A stretch of 64,000 nt of DNA from Chamaecyparis obtusa (lineage: Eukaryota; Streptophyta; Pinopsida; Cupressales; Cupressaceae), in assembly GCA_027943335.1 (NCBI GenBank), contig BSBK01007728.1, positions 1 to 64,000 on the forward strand, in the 5' to 3' direction. Below, piece after piece: positions 1-14,274 of this stretch. The position numbers and the translations under genes were made by a program. Numbering within the stretch: position 1 is the first letter of the stretch; every line of letters starts with the position of its first letter. The notes under the pieces were generated by a model that worked only from the letters and a program-made list of their open reading frames with translations, did no database searches and was not told the DNA's origin.

Positions 1-119
1 ATTTTGGGTGAATTCACTTTTCGGGCCAAATTCATTCCTCCCCAAAAGTTTAACCCACTATTGTGGGTTCACGCACTCTGAAGAGATAAGTTTAAAAGAC
101 TTGAGTAAAAACCCCAAAG

Positions 120-390
120 ATGTATAGGAGAGAAGTACCTGAGTTGAACAAGGAAATTTTCTCAGCATGGCAAAGCAGAATGAGATTGTATCTATCTAGG
201 ATTGGAGAATTTGAACTGATTCTTTTGGATAATTTAATACCTATGCACCATTACTTACTGGACCAATCAAAATTGATAAGATGAAAGAAAAGAAGGAACA
301 CAACTTGGTAATGATATAGACTGATTTGTCTCTGACCGATGCTAAATTTAATGATAAGGATTGTGTTAATTCAAGAGAGATGTGGGATAG
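120..390 (+). pseudogene. Copia B gag, 5' part
   Basis: Starting at the ATG at 120 one reads a copia gag-like N-terminus with the pattern ELNKEIFSAWQSRMRLYLSRIG, close to the usual 'F.G.N...W...M...L' start of plant copia gag proteins. The frame then shifts, and later reads KFNDKDCVNSREMW up to the gypsy A insertion at 390. The next residues (LTLIYG and following) continue at 6746. Gag would form the intracellular particle around the element RNA. Bases 1-119 are presumably leader between the primer binding site and gag, with no recognisable site. Family assignment is firm; exact codons are uncertain because of frameshifts. Confidence 0.65.
386..390. repeat. Target-site duplication GATAG, left copy (gypsy A)
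   Basis: GATAG at 386-390 is repeated exactly at 6741-6745, directly outside the two LTRs of gypsy A. A 5-bp duplication is what a Ty3/gypsy integrase makes. Confidence 0.95.
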
Positions 391-1237
391 TGATGAAGGG
401 TGCTCCCCTTAATACCACAACCACATAAGAGAAATAGAGAAACAACAACAATAATAGGTAAGAACAGAAAATTGGCTTCTTATTATCTCCACAAATGTGG
501 AATTACAAACTTTCAGAATTACAATATACAAAGCCACATGGGCATTCCCTTACAATATTCTTTAGGACAAAGCCTCGAATCAATACCCATATCTACTACC
601 TAGAACTATTCTGAACTACCTAAGAAAATAATACAGCCTTCCTTATATAGGCAATTATCCACCGCCTGGGAAGGTTCCAAAATTTTAGCCAATAAGGCCG
701 ACCAAACTTAGAATTATTTTATTTTACATTTTATTACATCATAGTCGGCTCAAAATAACTTTTGAAACCCAAACAAAAATTATTTTCTACCATTTCAGGT
801 GGCCCAACTTCCGAAGACCATAAGTCATCACCAGTTGACCCGCTCGGCTATTATAACCCCATTTCGGAAACACCACCAAGCGCTCTACAGGCTTGACCCG
901 CACAAGCGCCCGTCACCCAAATTTTTGACCTCATCCGGGGCCTCTAAAGCCTTCAAAACTGAGTTGAAGTTTCTGTATCCTGCTGCCAATACCGAAAATC
1001 TTCAATATCTTCAAAACTACACCTGATCTAGCCATGAAACTTTGCTGGCAGACTTATATGACCAAAATGAACCTCCAAGAAAGAAATCAGATCATTCTGA
1101 GCACATACAAAAATTACCAAAAATAGTAACTTTCCATAAATAGCAGCTCTGCACAAAATAGCCCTTATTGAATATAAAAATAGAAATATTTTTGGGTGAT
1201 GCAAGATTGCTCTTACACCCAGGATGCTCCTGCATCA
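391..1237 (-). repeat. Gypsy A 3' LTR
   Basis: 847 bp, bounded by TGATGAAGGG and CCTGCATCA on the + strand. It pairs with 5881-6740. The promoter TATA box reads TATATAA on the - strand at 643-649, inside the conserved CCTATATAAGG context present in every LTR of this family. A 13-base deletion near 775 explains most of the length difference from its partner. Antisense reading frames in this LTR are not genes. Confidence 0.93.
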
Positions 1238-1274
1238 GACACCCGGGTAATTTGAGAAGTGACCCTGTCACGAC

Positions 1275-4200
1275 TCAGGCATGCAGAGGAAAACCAAGAC
1301 GGTTAACCTCCTCCTTTGTTAGCCATGATGAATCTTCAACAGGTCATCCTTTCCACTTGACCAGATATTCTTCATATGTCCTGTTCCTTGTGCTTCTACC
1401 AACATGACTGTCCAGTATATCTTCGATCTCCTTAGTGTCTAAACTAGTTGTTGGAATACTCCACTGTCCTGCTGTGATCTCATCTTCAACACCTCCTTCA
1501 TGATACTCTGTCAGATCTGAAATGTTTAAAAACTAGTGAAATATTTAGCCAGTAGGCAATTCTACCTCATATGCATTTCCTGAATCATGTTTCTTCAGTA
1601 TCCTACATGTCCAAACTTCTTCATTTTCAGCTTGTTATATGTACCAACTGGAAACCGCTCCTTCCGCAAATGAACCATGACTTTATCACCACCTGAAATT
1701 CCTTATACCTCCTTTTCTCATCTGCCTTAGCCTTATACTGTGCATTCATCTTGGTAGTATGCTTCCTCATCTCTCATGGATGTTCTTCAAGTGTTCTGCA
1801 AAATCTTTAGCTTCAGCACTACTTATTTCTCCTTTATCTATCTTCCTTAATTCAGATGCATTTCTTGGACTACTTCCATATACAATTTGGAATGGTGATT
1901 TACCAGTGCTCCTATTGACAGAATTATTGTATGCAAATTCTGCCTGTGGTAAAATCAAATCCCATCCTGTTGGCTTATCTCCAACCAAACATCTCAGGCA
2001 AATTTCCCAAACTTCTATTCTACCCACCTCTGTCTGTCCATCAGTCTGTGGATGATGTGATGAACTGAACTTCAAATCTGTCTTCAACTTCTTCCACAAT
2101 GTATGCCAAAAATATCCAACAAACTTAGTATCTCAATCTGAAACTATGGTCTTTGGCAAACCATGAAGTCTCACTACTCTTTGAAAAACAATTCTGCTAC
2201 ATGAACAGCATCATTAGTCTTCTTGCAGGGAATGAAATGTGCCATCTTTGAAAATCTGTCAACCACCACAAAAATTGAATCATGTCCCCGCTGAGTCCTC
2301 GGTAAACCAAGAACAAAGTCCATGCTGATATCCTCCCAAGGCTTCTCTGGTACAGGTAATGGCTGATACAATCCTGTATTCTGCTTCACGCCTTTCGCCA
2401 TCTGACATACTCTACAACTCTGTACAAACTTCTTCACATCTTGCTGCAACTACGGCCAATAATAATTCTCACTAACCAAACCAACGGTTTTATCATGACC
2501 AAAATGTCCAGCCAATCCTCCACTATGCTTCTCCTTGATGAGATTCTCCTTCATAGAACTTCATGGAATGCACAACTGACTCCCTCTGAATAGCATATCA
2601 TCTTGGATGATGAATTTAACCATTTCATCCTATCTAGAGTAACAGGTTCTGTACAAGCTTTCCAAGCTTCACCAAAATCAAGATCCTCTGGATATAAATT
2701 CTTGAGTTCCTTGAACCCAACCACTTCAATCTGCATTTCTGTCAGCAATAGTTGCCTTCTGCTAGAGCATCTGCAACCCTATTAGACTTTCCACTCCTGT
2801 GTTTCAAAACAAATGTATAACTCTGCAAAAACTCAACCCATTTCAAATGCCTCTGATTGAACTTTCCTTGACTATTCAAATATTGCAAAGCTTGATGATC
2901 AGTATACAAAACAAACTCCTTAGGAAGCAGATAATGTCTCCACTTTTTTAATGCCTGAACTATAGCATAAAATTCCTGATCATAAACAGAATACTTCCTC
3001 TTGGCATCATTAACTTCTCACTGAAATATGTAACAGGTTTACCTTCTTGGCTCATAACAGCTCCTATTGCAGTACCACTAGCATCACAATCTACTTGAAA
3101 CACCTTATTAAAATCTGAAAGTGCTAAAATAGGTTGTTCTGTAACTTTTTGTTTCAATAATTGAAAACTCTTTTCTGCCCCATTAGTCCACTTAAACTCT
3201 TTTCTATCCCCTCTCATTGTTTCAGTCAAGGGTCCACAAATACTGCTAAAATTTTGGATAAACTTTCTATAAAAGCTAGCCAAACCATGAAAAGATCTTA
3301 CCTCAGTAGCACTCCTTGGAGTAGGCCATTCAAGGATAGCATGTACCTTCTCTGGGTCCATTTTTAGACCTTCTGCTGAAACTACAAATCCTAAATACAC
3401 TAACTCTTTCTTCACAAAACTGCACTTCTTCAAATTAATCAACAATTTCTCTTCTCTCAGCTTCTCAAATACCATACGAATATGCATCATATGCTCCTCC
3501 AATGTCTTACTAAAGATCAAAATATCATCTAGGAAAACAATGACAAACTTACCCAGAAATTCTTTCAGAACCTCGTTCATGAGCCGCATGAAAGTGCTCA
3601 GTGCATTGGTTAGCCCAAAAGGCATGACTAACCACTCATACAGTCCTTCCTTTGTCTTGAAGGCAGTCTTCCATTCATCTCCTTCTCTGATCCGAATCTG
3701 ATGATATCCACTTTTTAGATCTATCTTTGAAAAATACAAAGCTCCACTCAAACAGTCCATAATATCATCCATTCGTGGCAATGGAAACCTGTACTTGATT
3801 GTGATCTTATTTATTGCCCTAGAATCTGTACACATCCTCCATTCTCCATTCTTCTTTTGTGCTAATACCGCTGGTACAGCATAGGGACTCAGACTCTCAC
3901 AGATCATTCTTTTCTGTAATAGTTCATGTACTTGTCTGTTCAACTCTTCACTTTCTGCTGGTGTCATTCTGTGTGCTGCCTTGTTTGGCAAACTGGCTCC
4001 TGGAATCAAATCCATCTGATGACTGATCTTCCTTACCGGTGGTAATCCATCAGGTACATTATCAGATACAATATCCTAAAACTCATTCAACAAATCTGCA
4101 ACCTCTATAGGTACATCCTCTACTTCTTCTTTACCAGCTTTTGGAATTAAAGCAAAATACACATGCTCATGCCTCATACCATCTAGGAATTTTCTTGCAT

Positions 4201-5779
4201 CAACAAATGTTATTTTTGCATTACCACATACCTTTTCTTCAGTCTCCTTCAATGGTTTTAGCTTATGTCGCACTCCATCCTTTGTCATTGAATAGGTATT
4301 CGCACGACCATCATTTACAGCACATCTGTCAAACTGCCATGGTCTACCCAACAACATATGACATGCATCCATAGATATGATATCACATAGTACCTCATCT
4401 TGGTACCCACCAATCTTGAACTTCACCAGGCATTGTTCATTGACCATGACCTTGTGGTCATCCTGTACCCAGGCAATCCGATATGGATGTGGGTGTTTCT
4501 GTCTCTTGAGCTTCAAATTTGTCACCATCTCTTCTGACACCAAATTGTCAGTGCTTCCACTATCAATAATCACATCACAACATTTACCTTCACACTTGCA
4601 CCTGGTGCGAAACAGGCTCCTCCTTTGCTCAGGTTCGTTCTCACCACTCAATAGGACTCTTCTGTTAATCAACGTTTCTCCTTTTTCAGCATCTTCAGAA
4701 TTTGATGATCTGACATCTTCATCTACATGTGCAACTCTGGCCTGGCCTTCATTTCTCCTATCTATTCTACCTTGGCGCTGAGGACATTCAAATGCCCTAT
4801 GACCTTCTTCTCCACAGTGAAAACATGTTCCATGGAAGCCACCTCTTCCAGATCCTTGTCCTCTTCCTCTTCCTCTCTGATCTCTATTATTCTGATCTTG
4901 GAAGTGATTGGAATTATTTCCTCGCTAATTTTGACTGCTACTGGCCTCATCCTTCTTTTTCGGATCTTCATTTCGGCCACCATATGACCGTCCACCAGAT
5001 CATCCACCGTGACCTCTTCCATTTTGTCTGCTCTCGAACTTCTTGTTCAACTTTTCCTCTACTTTTAGGGAAAATTGGTATGCCTCCTCAATACTGTTCA
5101 TTCGAACCAGATTCAACTCCTCCTGAATGCTTGGCCTTAACCCATTAAGGTATCGGGCAACTTTCTCCTTATCAGCTTCGGCATGGCCTGTTCTGATGAG
5201 GAGTCGATAGAACTCTTCTGTATACTCCTGAACAGATTTTCCTGCTTGCTTCAAACTTTGCATTTTCTTCAGTAGGTCAAGCTCATAATCAACAAGAATG
5301 AACTGTCGCTTCAATTTTTCCACCATCCGATCCCATCTTGTGATTTTATCTTTCCCTCTTCTATTTCGCTCCAATTGAATTTCTTGCCACCAGATCTTCG
5401 CATGACCTTTCAGTTTGGCCTTCACAAATTTGACCCTATCAGGATCCTCAACATCTTCATACTCAAAATACTCCTCACATTCATTGATCCAGTCGATCAA
5501 TTCCTCTGGGTTAAGATTTCCAAAAAATGTAGGAACCTCAATCTTAGGTCTTTTCCCAATCTTGGAAATCGCCCGAAAAAGTCTTTCTTCCTCCTGGTTC
5601 ACAATTTCAGCTTCTCCTTCTTGATATTCTTCTTCGGCTTCATCCTCGCTTTCATCTCTGACATTAAGATTCATTCCTCTGCGAATCTCTTCTTGCAATG
5701 CTCACACTTGTCTCTGCAGCTCTCTAACCTCAGGTGTTACAACACCAGCTCTTCCGCCACATTCCCTTTGTGGAGGCAT
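1275..5779 (-). pseudogene. Gypsy A gag-pol polyprotein (broken)
   Basis: Read from the ATG at 5779 (MPPQRE...). Order: gag; CCHC region near 4830; aspartic protease with DSGSTDNLVS near 4560; reverse transcriptase in the 2960-4015 stretch; RNase H with [12 protein letters not shown] near 3090; integrase with zinc-binding and catalytic parts about 2550-1770; a C-terminal chromodomain near 1350. The RT active site reads FLDD where the related copies have YLDD. Breaks include a TGA at about 5703 (CGA in gypsy D), a stop after the zinc-knuckle linker near 4927, a frameshift near 3010 and further shifts in integrase. The chromodomain TGA at 1344-1346 is shared with all other copies. It cannot make a functional polyprotein. 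Confidence 0.92.
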
Positions 5780-5866
5780 TTTCGCGATGCACGCTGAAAC
5801 CCTAACCACGGTCCTGGTGCACACTGCCTCACAGTCGACGATCTATTTACACACTCAAGAAAACCT

Positions 5867-5878
5867 GCTTTGATACCA
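5867..5878 (-). promoter_or_regulatory. Gypsy A primer binding site
   Basis: The - strand reads TGGTATCAAAGC, two bases inside the 5' LTR edge. It is complementary to the 3' end of initiator tRNA-Met except for one base (the usual form is TGGTATCAGAGC). Confidence 0.88.
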
Positions 5879-5880
5879 CC

Positions 5881-6740
5881 TGATGAAGGGTGCTCCCCTT
5901 AATACCATAACCACATAAGAGAAATAGAGAAACAACAACAATAATAGGTAAGAACAGAAAATTGGCTTCTTATTATCTCCACAAATGTGGAATTACAAAC
6001 TTTCAGAATTACAATATGCAAAGCCACATGGGCATTCCCTTACAATATTCTTTAGGACAAAGCCTCGAATCAATACCCAGATCTACTACCCAGAACTATT
6101 CTGAACTGCCTAAGACAATAATACAGCCTTCCTTATATAGGCAATTATCCACCGCCTGGGAAGGTTCCAGACTTTTAGCCAATAAGGCCGACCAAACTTA
6201 GAATTATTTTATTTTACATTTTATTACATCATAGTCGGCTCAAAATAACTTTTGAAACCCGAACATAAATTTTGAATAAAATTATTTTCTGCCATTTCAT
6301 GTGGCCCAACTTCCGAAGACCATAAGTCATCACTAGTTGACCTACTCGGCTATTATAACCCCATTTCAGAAATGCCACAAAGTGCTCGACAGGCTTGACC
6401 CACGCAAGCGCCTGTCACCCAAATTTTTGACCTCATCCGGGGCCTCTAAAGCCTTCAAAACTGAGTTCAAAGTTTCTGTATCCTGCTGCCAATACTGAAA
6501 ATCTTCAATATCTTCAAAACTACACCTGGTCTAGCCATGAAACTTTGCTGGCAGACTTATATGACCAAAATGAACCTCCAAGAAAGAAATCAGATCATTT
6601 TGAGCACATACAAAAATTACCAAAAATAGTAACTTTCCATAAATAGCAGCTCTGCACAAAATAGCCCTTATTGAATATAAAAATAGAAATATTTTTGGGT
6701 GATGCAAGATTGCTCTTACACCCAGGATGCTCCTGCATCA
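5881..6740 (-). repeat. Gypsy A 5' LTR
   Basis: 860 bp, TGATGAAGGG to CTGCATCA on the + strand; it drives transcription leftwards. The TATA box is TATATAA on the - strand at 6133-6139. It is flanked at 6741 by the GATAG target duplication. Confidence 0.95.
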
Positions 6741-6745
6741 GATAG
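6741..6745. repeat. Target-site duplication GATAG, right copy (gypsy A)
   Basis: Exact repeat of 386-390, directly outside the right LTR of gypsy A. Confidence 0.95.
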
Positions 6746-9805
<3,060 letters not shown>

Positions 9806-11065
9806 TGTTGATATTATTGTTTTCTACCTAATATATGATTATGTTAAGTCAGTAAAGCATGGTAATGAAGATTTGTTAAGTTAGTAAGTTTAACTATTTT
9901 GGATGTCGAGCATTAAATGTCACTAGGGAAAGGTAAAAGTTAAAAAGGAAGTGATTTAGTAAAGTGAGAGAAAGTCAAGATATCGAGTAGGAAATTTATA
10001 GGCACCGATTGAACTTAACCAAAATTGAGATTTATACACTGAGCAAGCAACACGAATTAAATACAAAGATCGGAATGACATTTAATGATTAGCTATGATG
10101 AGATGGATTGTTATGATGATGAGGAAAGTGAGTTAAGAGATGTAAGATTATAAGAATTCAAGATGAAGATCTACAACAAGATCTAAATGAAAAAAATAAA
10201 AAGGAACAAGTTTAACAAAAAGTTCAAGTTCAGAGGTGAAAAGAAAATGTGTTATATCGAGATCTAGATATAGTGAATAAGTTTAAGAAATGAATTAGAT
10301 GGCTAAGATTGATCAAAGGAAAATTTAATAGAGAAGATTAAGAGGAAAAAAATTTGTATATAAAGGATTGTTTTGTATGGACAAATGGATAGAAAAGTAA
10401 AGAGTTGATAAGTCACTGACTGAAGCAGTGAAGAGAGAACAAAGAGATTCTGAGTGGAAAAGAAAGATTTGATGAAGTGTTGAAGCTAGTGGAAAGAGGA
10501 TAATTGAAGTGAAGATTGAAGAACACACAAAGAATCTGGTTAAGCAAAGATAGTTACAAATTTATAGGTCAATTTATATTTACTATTGGTTATTAGTATT
10601 TGTAACAGAGAAATCTCTTAACAAGATAGATTTAACAAATTCTTATTGTAAAATCCTTGAAAAATGTGACATTCTAGAAAGAGTGTTTAAAGTCCTCTAA
10701 CAAGGCCACTCCTAACAGACTAAAGATCCTAATAGATATGAGGTAAATCCCTTGACTGGGTCATGCCTGATAGTATGTATTGTAATATTTAACTAGATTG
10801 GCTCTTAATCAGGCATACTTTAGAAGAGTATTTTCTTATTGGGTGACAATTCCCATAATGGTTTTTCCCAAAGTTGGGTTTCCAAATTAAATAATAGTCT
10901 TACATGTTATGAATGGTTTATGTGATTGATTTATTGATTGTTAAATTTTATTTACCATTGCCACTAATTAGTGAACTGTATTTAACTGAGTTAATTAAAG
11001 AAAATATTTTTAGGTATTTTTGAATCAAAGATTACTGATTCACCCCCCCTCTCCATAATCCAACA
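9806..11065 (+). repeat. Copia B 3' LTR (probable)
   Basis: About 1260 bp after the end of pol. The right edge ends ...TCCAACA at 11065, preceded by CACCCCCCCTCTCC, the same arrangement as the 3' edge of the copia E LTR (C-run, then TCTAACA at 53324). The left edge is placed at TGTTGATATT (9806) because it gives TGTTG/CAACA inverted ends and a length like the 1302 bp of copia E. TGTTAAGG at 9794 is an alternative. It also holds TAACAAGG-type repeats (near 10699) like those in copia E. The partner LTR is outside the window. Confidence 0.55.
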
Positions 11066-11481
11066 AAAATTTCCACCAAATAGATCTAGAAATAAGTTAT
11101 GATTGATAAAGAAGATAGAAGGAAAAAATTGGGTTCGTGTTTAGGGTACTGCCTCAACAAAACATCTATTTTGGTCTTCCAACCTCTACAAATTTCCTAA
11201 TTAAATTTTGCTAGAAATATATGATAATAACAAAGTGATAAATGATATATGAAATGACATGTAATACTAGATAAGAGAAACTATATTGTTTGCAATCCAA
11301 TAATACTAGTGATATGAAAAACAATAGAACCATGAATTAATCCTAGTGATAAATAAAAAATCAATTCAATAAAAGTCCAAATTGAAGCTTCTACATACTC
11401 CCAAAAGAAATTTAAATCTACAAAAATATTTATCAATAAATATTCACCATGTAGGGAACTACATGTAAGAGTGTTATATTG
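11066..11481. other. AT-rich spacer between copia B and LINE F
   Basis: No coding signal or recognisable element is seen. It runs from the copia B LTR edge to the poly-T that marks the 3' end of LINE F, so it is probably older host or repeat DNA into which both inserted. Confidence 0.5.
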
Positions 11482-11672
11482 TTTTTTATTAAGCTAAAAG
11501 TAGGTTTTACATGGACCTAAAACCAGATTTTAATACAACAAAAAGATAGAGCATTAAAGATAACAAAATGAGACACCTGTTGGAAAACAAAAATAGAGAC
11601 CAATAGCCTAATAGTTCAAAAGTAGAAACTAAAGAAAAAACCAACAACAAAACATCTACCAGCCAGAACAAG

Positions 11673-13713
11673 CTAATTAACTATTATCATCTCCTCAGCC
11701 TTCTTCTGGAGATCTTCCATCTTTTGGATAGTTTCTTGTAGTTCCTTCAGCTCTTTAGGTTTTTCAGGGACCTTTCTTTGAGTGCGCCCTCTAGTTCTCA
11801 TCCCTGGCCCAGTGTTTCCAGCATCCTCTTCAATGGTGATAGTGGTTCTTTCCAGCATGTTCCTTTCCAGGTAGTTATGTAACATTTTCAAATTCATAAT
11901 GGTCACCTTCAGACCCTCATTGCTATGATTCAAAACACCTTTTATAATAGTATCATGGTTGTTGATTTTAGTTTCTAAATATTTCATCATGTCTTTAACC
12001 TTCTTACTCATCTCAGCAGTTCCATCCTCTTTAGTATTTTTATTTTTAACCTTATCAAAAAGCTTATTTTCCATTTTTCCCATCTTAGTATTCTCATTTT
12101 TCATAGTTTATTCCATATCCTGGATATGGATTTTCATTTCCTGCATTTCCTTCTTCTAGTCCCTATTGTCATCCTGTATCTCCATATTATTCTTCTCCTC
12201 CTGCAAAGAATCTTCCCTCTGAAGGATAATAGGTTCCTCTTTGTTGTTAATAATCTCTAGCATGGTCATCTCATCCTTACCTTCCTTCCCTTTTTTGGAG
12301 GTCTCCTCACCAGTATCACTAGCAAAAGGAGTATTACCAGCCTCCTTACCATCATTATCTTGACCACCCATAATTCCCTCTGAAAAAACTTCTTCATCTT
12401 TATAATCCTCCTCTTTGTTTTTACCATCCCCCATCTCTGGCATAGCATTGTTCATTTTCTCCTCCATAGGGGCAATCTGAGAAGAAATATCCACCTCCAT
12501 GGAATGAGTCTCATCATCCTCTTTCTTAGCACCCTCATTATTATCAGGGGTATCTTTCGTTACTTCATCAGAAGAGTAACCTTGGGTTTCTTCCTCTTCC
12601 TCTTCCACTTCCTCCTTTTCTTCTCCATCTTCATGGCTACTCTCCTCTTTTTCATCATTCCCCTCATCTAGCCAATCATTCATTTCCTCTTCTTGATCTT
12701 TTTCATGCTCTTCCTCTTTCTCACTGCTTATCTCTTCCTTATCAGAGTCCTTCTCATTGTCTTCCTCAAGAATACCCTTTCCTCTAGTTTGATGATTGTT
12801 CTCTAACTCCTCCTCTCTGATATCTTTGTCACCAGTAGCAATAGGAGGTTTTCCCTTACTCTTATTTTTCTTCTTACTAGTCTTAGGTTCAAACTCCCCC
12901 TCAATCTTCACCTTTCTTTTATCCATGATCTTTTTAGGGATAGGGTCCAGAATGTTGTCCCTTATGTGCTCAGAGATAAGAAGAATCAAGCCTTCATGCA
13001 ACACAGGGTTAGAAGCCTTTTTCTTGTGTCCTGTAATGCTACTATTCAGAGAACTTAAAAGATAGTAAGGGAAAGAAATTCTCCTTTTATGCCTTAAGTG
13101 GTTAGCAAACACAAAATGGAAATTATAGATTTTCGAATACCACCCATCCAAAGTAAAATATTCAATCATGGCCTTCAAAATTTTAGCCCAGAATTCATCA
13201 ATATTAGTAATATCCACATAGTCACCCTTCCCCTTAGTCATAAGGGCTTTCTCATCAATAGTTTTGGGAAAAATAGAAAAGGCTTCAGTTCCTAGCTTAT
13301 GATTACCTCTATGAAAATGGGTACCTTCGATAGGTAAACCAGTAATATCAACTAAGTTAGAAATGGTAAGCTTGAAGGACTTTCCCCAAAGAAACACCTT
13401 ACCATTATTCTAGCCCTCCGCAAACAAATACATGATCTTTTTGTCATGCCTGTGAAGCTTCTTAATAAACTAAGTAACCCCCCCTTTTTTCAGCTTCTTC
13501 CACACTTTTCTATCCTATCTTCATTTGTCACAGTTGAAAGGTTCCTCCCTCTTCAGACCACCTCCCATAATTTTTTGGTTTTTCATGTACTAGTTCAGCT
13601 TCTTACCAAATTTCTCCGCCTTACTTTTCAGGTTCACAATGCTTTTTCAGTTATCAAAAATAACCCTTTGTCCATGCCTTATTATCTACAAAGTAAAGTT
13701 CCCACACTTCACC
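11673..13713 (-). pseudogene. LINE F ORF3: unrecognised conserved domain, acidic region and coiled coil
   Basis: The product is not recognised. Two open stretches, 13397-12156 (413 codons) and 12104-11673 (143 codons), lie in the same frame and are separated only by a TAG and a TAA. Upstream, the same frame continues to about 13713 (DRKVWKKLKKGG, then FIKKLHRHDKK) through several stops. The original would be near 680 codons. Parts: an N-terminal domain with KSFKLTISNLVDITGLPIEG, IEYFTLDGWYSKIYNFHFVF and NPVLHEGLILLISEHI; a Lys-rich patch; a very acidic Glu/Asp stretch; a C-terminal coiled coil with a basic RTRGRTQRK patch. It begins where the RNase H frame ends and lies before the LINE poly(A), so it was probably in the LINE transcript. 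Two other copies in the window (43262-44907, 48290-46380) align in the N-terminal domain. It faintly resembles plant transposon-associated 'VRG..F....IN...GLP' domains; no function is claimed. Confidence 0.7.
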
Positions 13714-14274
13714 TTACATGCAAACCTCCTCGGTAAATGATTGGTCCTTGTCATCATTAAGTGAAGTGATGTTTCCTTCATGGTGATTAATCCTGTCATA
13801 GTTGATTAGACTTGAAATCTCACTCTTGAGCTTCGCTTCCACTCTCGACTTTTGGATGACATCACACAAAGTACCATCATTAGCCAACCTATCTGCCAGT
13901 TTATTTCCTTCATGATACACGTGGGTGACATGGCTTTCTTCAAAGGAGTTCATTAAATTTTTTATTTTGTTGACGATGTGTTCTATCATCCAAGAGCTGT
14001 CAGACTTCCCTTTTATGGCATTGATTATATTTAGAGAGGCCCCTTCCAGCCATAATTTCATGCATCCCAAATCTTTCACCATCATGACCAAATAAAGAGT
14101 AGCTTTAGCCTCCTCCACATGGCTACTTTGAATTCCTAGCGGGATAGCAATTGCTCTTAAATAGTTTCCAGCATTAGCTCTTATAATCCCTCCACCTCCA
14201 GCCCTTCCAGGATTTCCCTTCATCGAGCCATCAAAGTTCCCTTTAAACCATCCATAGGGAGGCACAGTCCACAT
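13714..14274 (-). pseudogene. LINE F ORF2 C-terminal RNase H domain
   Basis: A 186-codon open stretch with the plant LINE RNase H pattern: GNFDGSMKGNPGRAGGGGII (first catalytic Asp), VEEAKA (catalytic Glu) and NKLADRLAN (last Asp). The position usually filled by the second Asp (GDSLN-type motif) reads EGASLNII, so a key acidic residue appears lost. RNase H removes the RNA strand during target-primed reverse transcription. It is the end of ORF2; the frame ends with VCM and stop where ORF3 sequence begins, overlapping in another frame. Confidence 0.82.

Larger units (their letters stand above)
391..6740 (-). mobile_element. Gypsy A: complete chromodomain Ty3/gypsy retrotransposon
   Basis: A full-length but coding-dead element, read on the - strand. 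The 5' LTR is 5881-6740, the primer binding site 5867-5878, gag-pol runs from 5779 down to 1275, and the 3' LTR is 391-1237. Terminal bases are TGATG...CATCA and the 5-bp duplication GATAG flanks both ends. The two LTRs differ at roughly 2% of positions by eye, plus a 13-base deletion near 775 in the left copy, which suggests a moderately recent insertion. It sits in the gag gene of copia B. Confidence 0.95.

Noticed and set aside
4727..5148. Long + strand ORFs across gypsy A, and equivalent antisense ORFs in C and D.
   Set aside because: Shadows of the gag-pol frame, favoured by its biased codon composition.
12156..13397. ORF3 as an ordinary acidic host nuclear protein gene.
   Set aside because: It lies between LINE RNase H and the LINE poly(A) tail on the same strand, and relatives in the window also carry LINE traces, so a LINE origin is preferred, though a captured host gene remains possible.
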